NCBI GenBank assembly: GCA_027186245.1
Contig: CP114482.1
Coordinates: 32,569,209-32,633,208 of the forward strand
Reading direction: 5' to 3'
Source of the DNA: Coriaria nepalensis
Taxonomy: Eukaryota; Streptophyta; Magnoliopsida; Cucurbitales; Coriariaceae
DNA: 64,000 nucleotides
The first letter of the stretch is position 1. Each line of letters starts with the position of its first letter. The position numbers were made by a program, and so were the translations under genes. Under the pieces are notes generated by a model. That model ran no database searches. It worked only from the letters and a program-made list of their open reading frames with translations, and was not told where the DNA came from. This document shows, one piece after another, positions 24,262 to 35,700 of this stretch.

Positions 24262-27200
24262 TCAGTCCGTCGTCATTGGCTGGGAGATGCAGCACCTAAA
24301 ACGAGCCTTACGGGTCGTTGTCATGATCTCAGTCTGTGCATGCTCGAGCATTCTAACAACTTCTGTAAAAGGAGGCCTCACATCCGGATTAGCATCCCAG
24401 CACCGAGTCATAATCTCAGCAAGTTCAGGTAAACAGTCATTGGGAATGATTGGCCGGAAATTCTTGTTAACCACCGCAAAAGCTGCCTGAACAGCAGTCA
24501 TGTTCTGGAACGGGAGCATTCCCGTAATCAGTTCCCAAAGTACGATCCCAAAGCTGTATACATCCACCTTCTGTGTGTAAGGCCTGTGCTGGATCATCTC
24601 CCTGTTAGACCACCATGACATAAAATAAATATTATGGTAGACTTTGAGAAGAATTGCTGTGTGTAGACAATCCTCTCCTTTTTTCTATAAATAAAATCTG
24701 GGGGTGGCTCAGGCCTATATTAATGAAACGGAGAAGCAAAGGAATTATACAAAGAGAAGCCAAAAGTAAATGAGCCTACATTCTTTTTCCTAATGCAACC
24801 AAACCTGTCAAATTGAGTCTGTCCATTCTTAGAGCATACCCAGAGATAGTTTAGACGAGAAGGGAAAGAAATTAGGGTAATTAGCTATTGCCCAGAGGTT
24901 AAAATTAAAACCGCGCCTACATGTCAAACAATCCAAGAAGTAAACTGAATAACTAAAGGGCAATGCAAGTTGACCACATAGTTTTCTGCGTTTGTTTTCA
25001 AAATGTACAACCACTTGTGAAAATGTTTTGGATATTTTCAGAAATCTTGGAATTTCCGGGCACGACTGTGCAGAACAATACTATTACCCAAAACAATACA
25101 CTTGAGAAAGAATAAATAAGGAAATTTAAAAATCGAGAACTCAATCTTATAATTTCCAGAAAGCTTGTGTAAAAATACTTAACTTAATGGGCGTCAAGAT
25201 CTTCATTGAAACATTAATTTTCTCACAAGCCCAAACCTATGCATGTGAAATTAAAATTAAATACAAGAAAAATATCATCTCCTTTATATCATAAACACAG
25301 TATATGATTCAGAATCGTCAAACACTGTCAATGCTTGATTCAGAATCGTTATTTCATTATTAGAAACAGGTTGAAACAGCCAGCTGCCAATCTCACCAAT
25401 CCTTATGATGAGATGACTAATGTGCAAGCCTAGTTATGATAATTACTGAGTGGTCATGATATTGATATGAGGCTCACAGTGACCTTTCTGTTGCCATTTC
25501 CCAAATCTGTATGAATGTTGGAAAGGGGATTGCTTATAGGAATGCTTATCGGGAAGAAAATAAGCTTAAAAAGAAGGGTGTCGTTCATTTTTATAGGGAT
25601 AAATTGAGATTTGGTTGGTTAGGGGTTGTGAACCTTCAGTTTTCATTCTACTCCAAGAATCCAGATTCAGTTCAAAAGTATTTAAATCACGATCTTATCA
25701 ATGACATTTCTCATGAGAACAGAAATGATTAATATCAGGAGTTACTAAGATCCTTACCTTATATCTCGGAAAATATTAGTGTGCGGACAAGTCAATCAAA
25801 GTCAGCTCCGAAAATATATCATGCAGACAAGCCAATCACAGTCAGAACATGAATTGGACAATGCACTGATTCTTCTCTTTCTAAACTATGGCCTCACCAA
25901 CTAAAACTCAGCCATAGGCATTCCTCAAGATATACATGTATTCTCAGGAACATACTGAGTAATCCAAGTTTGGTCTCTCAAGAACTTGATAGCAATATTT
26001 GTAAGGAACCATGTACTAAACCCATAGACCTTTGTAAACAGTGTAAGGACTTGCAGAAGGTTACATATGACATTCACGAATGGACAATCAAAGTGTATGT
26101 ATTTAGTTTTCCATGCTGACAATGAAAAATTACGAAATTGATTATCAGGTAATTTTACAAATTCTTACCCCTTGGCCCATCATTTGTAACATCTGATTAA
26201 CATCATGCAGAACTCAAACCTAAATATAGTTACCTCTTCAAAAAGTTTTATTGGCCAAAAAGTATGTACAAATAAACGATGGTAGTTCTAATAAATTGAA
26301 ATTTAGACATGAGGCAATCAAACACAGAACTAGTTGAAGAATTTATAACATGTATGATGGTATATCTAATGCAAAGTAACATTGAGCTATTAATATCCAA
26401 AATATTACATATGCTGCTTTCGTACAAGAGGGAAAACTAGATGTTAAAATCCTCTTAAACAAATTAGATAAGTCTTTATGTTGATAACCCAAATTTGATA
26501 TCATGGCTAATGATCAAGAAATGACAATTTCAGAGAAATGTTTAAGCAAAGTAGAGAGAAAGAGGGGAAGGGAAGAAAACCCACAGAACCCGAATAAATT
26601 GAGTTGCCTCTAACAGTTTCATTTATTTCAGAATCCATCTTCTTTTAGAAGCCCTTATCTGACTCCACTGGTATCAAAGTATGAATAATGGGTGCATTAA
26701 ATTATTGTTTAAAGCTTATTAGAAGTCCCAATTTCTCTATAATTTTGTCTCTTATTTCTAAAATCCAACCCTGATGGTTTAAAACTAAATATAAACTTAA
26801 CTATAGTGCTAATATTTTAAATGGATCGCTAGATCAGATGCAAACAAAAAGGTCAAGCTACCACAAGTGGACCATAGGAGCTCCTCTAGTAGCCATATTA
26901 GTTTGAGAATGGAATCAGAATGGAAATAATCAATTGAAGTCCCAAAAAAAAAAAAAAGTTGAAAACTTAAATATTTATTTTATGTTAATAGTACAAATTT
27001 CAACTTTAGCAGTATTTAAAAGAATCAATTACCAAACAGATTAGTGACATTAGTATGTGATCAGTCTAAAACGACAAAATAAATGTATACTAGTAATGAA
27101 GAAAAAACTTAAGGAATCCAGTACAGGACTGCGCAAAGAGGTTAAAATCATTTGACCCATAAATGAGCATGGATATGCTAGTTAGGAAGTTAGTAACCAG

Positions 27201-28177
27201 ACAACAGTGGAAATGACATCAGCAGCTGAGAGTATAAAAAAAAATACAAAAATAAAAGAATAAAAAACTTACGGAGCCATCCACCGGTATGTTCCAGTCT
27301 CAGGAGTCATTCCTTCAGTCTGCACCTCAATCCTCGCAACCCCAAAATCAGCAATCTTTATGGACCTATCGGAAAATATCAAGAGATTGTCAGATTTTAA
27401 GTCCCGATGGATCAATCCAAACCCATGAACAAATTCCATCCCCCTAGCAACATCCAAAGCTTGTTTCACAGCTAATTTGAGTGGTACAGTTCGATTCTGT
27501 CGCTTTGCCAAGAACTGCTTCACTGACCCACCCTTTGCATATTCGGTCACAATGCACCAAACCATGGGCTTATGACATGCCCCAATAAATCGAACTATGT
27601 TTGGGTGCTTCAATGTAGCAAGCATCTTAACCTCCTGCTGAAACTGTTGCTCCATCAACTGAGCCTTTTCAAGGTCATTTTCTGGCCTCTCCAAGATCTT
27701 GATAGCAACATCCTCACCATTGTAAGTACCTCTGTAAAGTTTTCCAAAGGCACCTTGAGCAAAAGCCTCCCCCATGTTAAGCATTCTCAAATCGAGAGTC
27801 CATTGCTCAAAGTTTTCAAGCCCTCTAGTGGGGGTATTAGTGTCGAACAAAGCTCGAGCCAGTCCATCATCACTCAAAGCATGAGTGACTCTTCCTCTAT
27901 GATTCACACTCTGCTGGACAGTGTAGTTATCATTTGATCTTTGCTTCAAGCCTTGGTGGTTCAAAATCCGAGTATGGGAATCATTCGAGCCGACACTACT
28001 GTTATCTACAGACATTGCAACGGACCCTCCATCATTACTTGTTCGCAAGCTTGCAAAGCTGTCGATGGACATGTTTGTACCCTCGCCAAGTTTATGGTAA
28101 AAGCCTTGCGATAAATCATAATCGTGCCTGGTATTTAAATCGATCATTCCGGCGAATTTTGGACCACCTTCCAACAT
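24262..28177 (-). CDS. Raf-like (group C) serine/threonine/tyrosine protein kinase
   Basis: Two coding exons join to 414 residues. Exon 1 is 27273-28177, ending in donor CC|GTAAGT; exon 2 is 24262-24601, preceded by CTAACAG. The split proline codon restores WMAPEM across the 2.67-kb intron. Residues 1-130 form the conserved N-terminal region of the AT4G31170/AT2G24360 family ([27 protein letters not shown]). The kinase domain runs from about 131 to 393: glycine loop [19 protein letters not shown] with Lys160, HRDLKSDN with Asp259, DFG at 277-279, GTYRWMAPE, and a [12 protein letters not shown]-lobe. It ends in CISQPMTTD, usual for the family. No transmembrane segment or signal peptide is visible, so it is probably cytosolic. 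All catalytic residues are present. Symbols Raf22/Raf28 exist for the Arabidopsis pair; orthology to one of them is not decided here. Confidence 0.95.
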
Positions 28178-28250
28178 TTTACTACCAAGAATAAGATCCT
28201 TTCAGAAGCTTCTTATTTCAACAGCATTACAAATTTCAGGCTCAAACCCT

Positions 28251-28830
28251 CCTATAAAAATTTGTAGATCAATTCATAAAAGAAAAGAGTGTATGTCAGC
28301 ATCCATTAAGAAAAGAAGATTAAACTAAGAAGAAAATGAGAAATTCGTAGAGGAACTAAACCATAAAACGAGATAATCATAAAAATACAAAAAGAATATA
28401 AATATCTGAAATTTTGGCTAGCCCCAAAAAAAAATTTTGAGGTAGGTGGTGTGCTAGGATTCTCATAAGCATAAAGGAATAACGATAATAATAACAACTA
28501 TGAGATTAATATAGAAGAAAAATCTATCAATCTAACGAAACATCGGTAAGGAAGTTACGATGAAGGAAAATGGAATTCGAAAGAAGAAGAAAAAAAATAC
28601 TAAAACTGTGGGATTAAGAGCTTAAAATAGACATATTGTGTGAAAAAGAGGTACCGCGATCAGACGGCCTAAGCGATACCTTGAGAACAAACTGAAAAAA
28701 TTTAGTGAACAAATTGAATCCAAAAGAATCAAATTCGAGCTCGAATAGTAACAGCCAAAAGAGGAGGAAGAAGACGGAGAAAAATGGAATGGCCCTTCAG
28801 GTACAGTGCACAAGTCGTCCCAGTCTTCGC
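28251..28830 (-). other. 5' UTR region of the kinase gene with a probable leader intron
   Basis: Upstream of the ATG at 28177 a good acceptor, TTTTTATAG|GAGGG, lies at 28251. Two donors are possible: CTCAAG|GTATCG (exon edge 28680) or ATCGCG|GTACCT (exon edge 28655). The noncoding exon upstream is pyrimidine-rich (TCTTCTTCCTCCTC), typical of plant 5' UTRs. Splicing here is inferred from signals only. Confidence 0.5.
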
Positions 28831-28872
28831 TTGCTCATTGTCTCCTTTCAATTTCCTTTTTTTCTTTTCTTT

Positions 28873-28888
28873 TTAAATATTATATATT
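28873..28888 (-). promoter_or_regulatory. Candidate TATA box of the kinase gene
   Basis: The minus strand reads TATATAATATTTAAA just upstream of the pyrimidine-rich leader. It is well placed for a TATA box, but the flanking DNA is AT-rich, so chance is possible. Confidence 0.35.
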
Positions 28889-28899
28889 AGGTGGTGAAT

Positions 28900-31130
28900 G
28901 TCTCGGGGGAAACCTTGAGTGTATTCACTCCCACCATAGCTTATGTGCGCTGCAAAAGGGGTCAAAAGTCAAAAGTGCGGTCATAAACGCGGTTACAAGA
29001 ACCGTCACCCAAATGAATCTTGTACTCCCTCAACTTTTATTTACTAAATTGAGATAAAATAATATATACATAAGAACTCGCAGTAGAGAGTTAGATATTA
29101 GAAAATATCTCAATAATAAATTTGAGATTTTGAATTTTTTAAAAGGAAAAGAAATTAGAAAGTTGGAAAGAAATTTGGAAAGAGAAAAGTTGAAAGCAAG
29201 AAAAAAATGTAAGTAAGAAAAAAAAATTAAAAAATAAATGATAAATAATTTCGATTAAGAGAAAGAATATGATAGAGAAAGAGAAGGAAGATGAAAGATA
29301 ATTAATTCCTAAAATTAAATATAATATAATTTAATATTAAAAAATTTAAGAAAATATAATTTACACTTAAAAATATTTAAAAAGTATAAATAATATATTC
29401 CGAATCAAAATTTTATTTAAAATGGACCAAATCAATAACGTGCAACTAACACCCCAAATCGAATTTATACACAAAAAAATATTTAAAAATTACAAAAATT
29501 AAACCAAATTAATTTTTCTATATTTAATACCAAAATTTTAATTTATTTTTTTTATTTATTTTATTATCTTAAATCAAAGTATTATTGAAAATATAAATAT
29601 AAAAGTTAATGATTTAAAAATAAATATTAAATTTTTAATTTCTCAAATTTTAAATTTTAAATTATTTTAAACAATGGTAGTGTGATGGCAACTGCAATTG
29701 GTGACAGTATAGTTGATGAAGGTAATAGTAAAAGATGTAGAGATAAATTTTTGATTTAAAGTAATAAATAGTATTAAAAATATATATTAATTTAGAGTCA
29801 ATTTTTGAAATAGTTAATTAATAATCACCCATTTTTATACTTGACTGATTTCACCCATTTTTAAACAAAAAAAAAAAATTAGATTTAGATTGTATTTATA
29901 ATTTTTTTTTTTTTTTAAGAAAATTGGTATAAATTATATTTCCAAAGTAAATTGGTATTAGATTATATTTTAAATTTGATTTTTTAAGTAAATTGTCTTT
30001 ACCCTAATTAGAAAAAATGTTTATGTTGCCAACTTTTTAGATTGTTCTTCATTTTAAAGTCCTTTATACAAACCATCATTTTATAAATCACTAGATCATT
30101 AGTTTCGAGATTTTATTTAAAAACTAAACAATTGCATTGTCTATCCATTTTAACAATTAGACTCCAATGAGAGTCATTTTCTTAATGACCCATTTATTTT
30201 TAACCATATTGATTTTTTAATCAGTTTTTAAAAATGTGAACTTTTTATGCACTTCTTCGAGTTAAGATGGATCCAATCAAAATCGAATCAGTTAGAAACG
30301 AGTTATTAAGAAATTAATTAATCTGACAATTTTATCCATTATTTCAATTGATTTATCTAAATCATATTAAATTAGAGTAAATCATATTTTTTTTTTTTTT
30401 TGTAAAATAGCCTTCTTCACTTTTTTTTTTTAATTCTATTCTTAAGCTTGCATCCATTTTTGGAATGGATGCCGGAGGTCGGAGGCCAAGTGTTATGCAG
30501 ATTCGCACGGGGATCGACCTATCCGATCAAGTTGTAGGGATCAATTGTATCATTGGAAGAAAAATTTCTGAACTGCCATCATATCACTATTGCCCCACCA
30601 TGATCAACGGTTTGGACCGTCGGGCATCAACGGGCTCAATTGTTGTTTCTTTTTTTTTTCCTTTTTTTTTTTTTTTTTTTTGGCAATTTGCATGTACATG
30701 AAGAAGATGACAGTTGATGAAAAAGAAGAAGATGAAGATTAGAGATTTTTAGGTTTCAAGTTCAGGTTTTCCGTTCATATGTAGATGAAGAAGAAGATAA
30801 AGACTGGAGATTTTCATATTTTGAATATTAAGGAAGAAGAAGAGAGGAAAATGAAGTTAAATTAGTAATTTTTATCAAGAAACAAAAACTAATTTACAGA
30901 AATTTTCAAAGTTTTGACATTTATAGAAAAAAAAAAAACACTAAGGCTCATAAGTCTATTTAACAGAATCTCCTTGTATTAGACAAGACATAATTTATAT
31001 CTAAAACTATAATTTAAATAGAATATATAATTTACCTTTTATTTATCTTTATTTAAACTTATTTATTTATATTTGTTATAAATTCTCACCCAAGTAAATT
31101 TAATTATTTTCATTTATATTCAGCATTGTG
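28900..31130. other. AT-rich intergenic DNA upstream of the kinase gene
   Basis: About 2.2 kb, strongly AT-rich with long A and T runs (29880, 30390, 30650-30680). One less AT-rich island at 30455-30640 holds a 78-codon plus-strand frame (30465-30701) that resembles nothing I know and ends in a T-run-encoded phenylalanine tail. The purine-rich GAAGAAGAAG stretch at 30700-30850 is simple sequence. The proximal few hundred bases should contain the kinase promoter. Confidence 0.5.
29102..29110 (+). promoter_or_regulatory. Evening-element-like motif upstream of the kinase gene
   Basis: The nine bases AAAATATCT match the plant evening element, which LHY/CCA1/REVEILLE MYB proteins bind. It lies about 270 bp upstream of the inferred kinase leader. 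AT-rich context makes a chance match quite possible. Confidence 0.3.
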
Positions 31131-31985
31131 GTAGTAACTTATAAAAAAGATATACAAGATTGCTCAAACTATAAAGGGATAAAATCTTATAATGGAATTC
31201 TAGGAGAGGGTTATAGAACGGTATTCCAGTATATGTTATTTGTAGATGATATCGTCTTAATAGATTAAACTAAAAAATATGTAAATCGCAAATTAAATAT
31301 GTGGCATGAGGCTTTAGAGACTAAGTATTTTAAAATTTGTCACTAAGAAATGGAACATCTCACTTATAATTTTGGTCTTGAATTTTGAAATATGAATAAC
31401 TCAATCGAGATTGACGAAACTCAATCGAGATTGACGATAGAGAGGTCCCGAAAAGTGAAGCTTTTTGTTATTTAGGATCCATTATCCAAAAACTTGTGAA
31501 CATTCGAGAAGATATGGACTATAGAATTAAAATAAGTTCGATAAAATAAAGGATGACATCAAAAGTTTTCTACGATAGAAGGATGCATGTGAGATTAAAA
31601 GAAAAGTATTACAAGATAATCGTTCGACCAGCTATGCTCTATGATTTGGAGTGTTGGCCCACTACGAGACAACATATACATAAAATGGCAGTAGCAGAGA
31701 TATATATGTTAATTTGGATATGTGGTAAAATACAAAAGGATTGAATTATAAATAAAAATATTAGTAGTTACTTAGGTATAGGCTCTATAGACGATAAGAT
31801 TAGGAAGAGACGTTTAATATTGTTTTATCATGTGTAGGGGCGACCAAACTCGGTCCTAATTTGACAAAGTTTGGATTGGCAAGTAAATGGAAAATATAGA
31901 CGAATGGATAGACTATTGAAAACGTGGATGAATGTAATAAATGAAGATATCTTAGGTCTTAAATTATATAATAATATATAAAAAA
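31131..31985 (+). pseudogene. LINE (non-LTR retrotransposon) reverse-transcriptase relic
   Basis: Plus-strand fragments match the C-terminal half of a LINE reverse transcriptase: MLFVDDIVLID near 31230-31265 (the catalytic F/YxDD box), LNMWHEALETK after it, then VRPAMLYDLECWPTTRQHIHKMAVAEIYML at about 31624-31710 (given in pieces in the frame 31553-31744) and a GRPN / YRRMDRLLKTW tail near 31840-31930. Stops and frameshifts are frequent. An 18-20-bp tandem duplication, CTCAATCGAGATTGACGA, lies at 31400-31437. There is no endonuclease domain or poly(A) tail, so this is a fragment. Confidence 0.72.
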
Positions 31986-32747
31986 ATCACATAATTTAAA
32001 GAAATAAACTTTAAAGATGATGATTTATATCCACCGATCTACTGCTATCCAGCCAGTCATAGTAAATTTGACAACGCATCAGCATAAATACAAATAAAGG
32101 TACTCTTTTTTTTTTCCATAATAAATGAATTCAAATCGTCAAAGTACTTAACTTTACTCAGAATAGAAATATTCAGTTGCTAATAAGGTTGCTGAAATTG
32201 AACATTATTACATCTTAAACTAACGCCATTTGTCTTTTAGTCGAGTTTATGTAATAGTTACCTGCTCATAGGTAGCTGTATAAGATATATATTACATAGT
32301 CAACTTGGTAATGACGAAAAGAAATGAAGCAACTGCCCTTTGGTGAAGTTTACTTCCGTGGGTAATGGGTTCGACCAAGTTGACAACATTTTTCTACAAT
32401 TTTCTGATAACTGAGCCGACCCATGTTTTGGCCACACAAAAAAAAAAGCACCCAGCCTATGTTTTACATCAAACACCAACTCTAATAAGAGTAATAAAAA
32501 GAATTGTGTAAGTTTGACTGTAACTAGTATAAAGATGTCGCGCCTGTAATACAAGATACAAGTACGGAATACAAGAATCTGAGTTTGGCATGTCATGTTA
32601 TTCCACACCAATTTGCTTCTCTCTCTCCCTCTCTCTCTCCCTCTCTCTCATCTATCCTTCAAACTGCACTGGTAGCTAGCTATATTTACAGAGACAGAAA
32701 TCACATGATTTCTTTCCGGTATAAAAGCACATTCCGACTGATCTTCT
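31986..32747. other. 3' flank and probable 3' UTR of the ETR1 gene
   Basis: No coding region is supported. The 32300-32747 stretch directly follows the ETR1 stop on the minus strand and should hold its 3' UTR. It contains a CT-rich simple repeat at 32619-32650. The 103-codon minus-strand frame at 32300-32611 is not conserved with anything I know and looks like chance. Confidence 0.5.
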
Positions 32748-35700
32748 TCACATTGTCACAAACAAAAGCCTCTGTTCAAGAAGTTCAGATAAAACACTCC
32801 TCATTTTATCAACGGAAACAGGTTTTAGAACCAGTCCATTTATACCGACCCTAGTGCAACTCTCCTTGGTTACCTTATCTGGGTTTCCAGTGACAGCAAT
32901 CATAAGTGGTCGATCATGGCGTTTGGTTAATTTTTTGTGAATCCGGATTGCAAGCTCATAGCCATCTATTCCTGGTATGCACACATCCATGAAAACCACC
33001 CTGTGTTCATGAGAAACCTCTTGCAGACACTCCTCGACCGAGCTCACTGTTGTTACATCACATCCCAGGTGAAGAAGAAGACCCTTAGTCACTGACCTGC
33101 TAACTCTGCATAACCAAACAATCACAGGCCTTTAAATTAGATACCCAACATATACTATTTAATTAACTTGACTAATTCCAAATATCTTCATATTATTGAA
33201 ATGACACATCCACATGGATAATGTTGTTGCATGTCAAGACAGTCAAATCTGACCCTAGTCTCCAAATTTAGTGTGCTTAATAGGGACCTATCCAGACAGT
33301 ATATTAAACAATTCATCTAACGCTACATTTCTAGAAGGTTGAGTAAGATTAGTAGTTTGCTCCTTACCAACTCATAGTGCCAGAGGGTTGGGGGCAAAAC
33401 CAACTCCTCCAATCATGACTACCAAATAAGCAAAATGTACTAATTCATAGCAGGAAAGTAGTGCAACTTTGACAATCAGATATATTGCAATATTCTAAAG
33501 TTGAATGAACTTCCAGAAAATAATTGAGAGTTTATTTACATCAATGGTAGATTAGAGTTGTAAAGGAAGGTTGCCTCAAATTCATAATGTTATTGTTTCC
33601 CAATTGAACACTTATCGTCACTCTCACGGTTTAGAGGCATTAGCAACCTTTTTTTTCCACCCTTAAATTTAAGTTAACACTTCAACGAAATCAGAGTAGA
33701 AATATAAAGTCTAGAAGATTTATCGTGTGACGTTCTTCGAGTCTCTTGGAAGTTTATATCCTTTTTCTTAAGAACAGCCTTCCATTTCCTTCCCTTGATT
33801 TTGAATATTTCCCTTCTCCAGTGCTTTTATTTTTATTTTATAGATAATTTGCATAATAAAAGGCGGGTGAGAAGATCTAAAAGTTGTCCTACAAAGGCCT
33901 TTGTTCAATCTGACTTCATATCTGGCAAGTAATTACATTTTCTTATTTTTATCTTTTGAACCCACACACAGACATGTCAAATTTTAAGAACAAAGCATGT
34001 CTATTTTAGAAATTTAAAGAACAGCTGGAAAGAATAGGGAGAACCAAAGTTTAACCAAGGTTGTTACTCCTTTGCATTAGATTCATATTTTGCAAAGAAA
34101 TCTTCTAAGAAAAAATATTACCTTTTTAAAGCTTATGCAGAAAGGTTTTAAAATTTAGGTCTTATAACTAGACAGGGAGATGTTGTTCGCTTTACTCTCA
34201 TCCAAGTAGAGATATGGTAATGGTGGTTATGCACAAGATAGGGAGATGGCTTTGGCCCAGAACAAAGATGTTTTGCAGATTACACTGTTAATTCTATCAA
34301 TAACTGGTGTGGCATAAAACAGAAATGTTAAGATTTCTTTCTAACGCATGTGGATGATGACGGCCGCTTTCAAATACTGGACAACACTCAGTTCAGGCTT
34401 TTCTTCAATGTTTCGTCCAAGTTATAGGGCATAGGTCTTCATGACTCCAAAAAGGTCTTGTGATAGGACCCAATCTAGAATTGTAGAACTAGGGCTAATA
34501 TTTATTATGCGATCAAAAAAATAACATAGGTTAGCCTACAATCCGAGAGGTAGACCGTCTCTCCCTAAGAGTTCTTACTCTCCACAATTCCCAATGCCCT
34601 AACTCTAATCAAGAACGGCTAATTAATCTACTAATCACTAATTATTAAAATAGCTCTCACTAATAATAATAACTATAACATAATAATAACGATTATATTA
34701 GGTTCTATTCCGCCTAACATAAGTCTTAATAATCGAGGGTCTAACATCTTGCTCCCTTGTTCACAGGGAATTCAGCAGCTTCCAGTTCCAACAGCAGTGC
34801 AAGAAAAGAGGTCCTAAACCAGCTTGGTTCAGCTTTGAAGATGGATATTGATACTTTACAGCATATGGTGATTCTAAACTAATTGTTAACCAATAGATGA
34901 GGTCTAGGCCAAAAATTAAGAGATCTCTCAAGTCTGATTTCATGAATGGAAGAAAGCTTCGAAGTTCAGAGTAAATTCCTCAAAACGGGAGAAGATATGA
35001 GATACAAATTTTGGCTTTAGCTAAAGATAATTGTTCGCTTACTTAGATTGCCGGGAAGAATCTAAACTTAAAGACATCATAAGCAGATGCTCAAATTTGT
35101 CACAGTCCAACCTATCATATATATCTAGTAGACGATGGATTAATGTGCAACTCAAACTTGGTGATACCTTGATTTCAAATCTAATTTCGAGAATACGCTA
35201 GCTCCGTGTAACTCATCCAACAGTTCATCAATGACCGGAATAGGAAATTTATCTGGTACGGTCCCCTTGGTCAAGGCTCGTTAATCCACACAAAACCGCC
35301 AACTTCCGTCTTTCTTCTTAACCAACAAAACAAGGCTAGAGAATGGGCTCATACTGGGTTGTATAATGCCGGCTTCTAACATTTCGTGCACCATTCTCTC
35401 GATCTCATCCTTCTGCACCTGCGGGTAACGATAAGGCCGCACACTAATCGATGAAACCCCCTCTTTCAACACTATAGCATGCTTGTGACCCCTTTTTGGG
35501 GGCAGCCCTTCGGGCATCCTGAAAATATCGCCAAATATATCTACAACCTCCCACACAGCCTTTTCAACCTTGCTGCCCACCTTCGGATCCCCACCAATCT
35601 GCGGATTCACCTCGATAAGGAACCCTTGTCCTTCGCAATCAATAGTCTACAGTATCGTTTTCAAGGCTACTAGAGTCTTACAAAGACTCGGATCCCCTTC

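Noticed and set aside
24829..26122. Open frames of 61-73 codons in the kinase intron
   Set aside because: No family resemblance, no splice-compatible link to the kinase exons; lengths expected by chance.
27572..27937. 121-codon plus-strand open frame
   Set aside because: It lies opposite the conserved kinase exon; the minus-strand reading is a clear protein, so this is a shadow.
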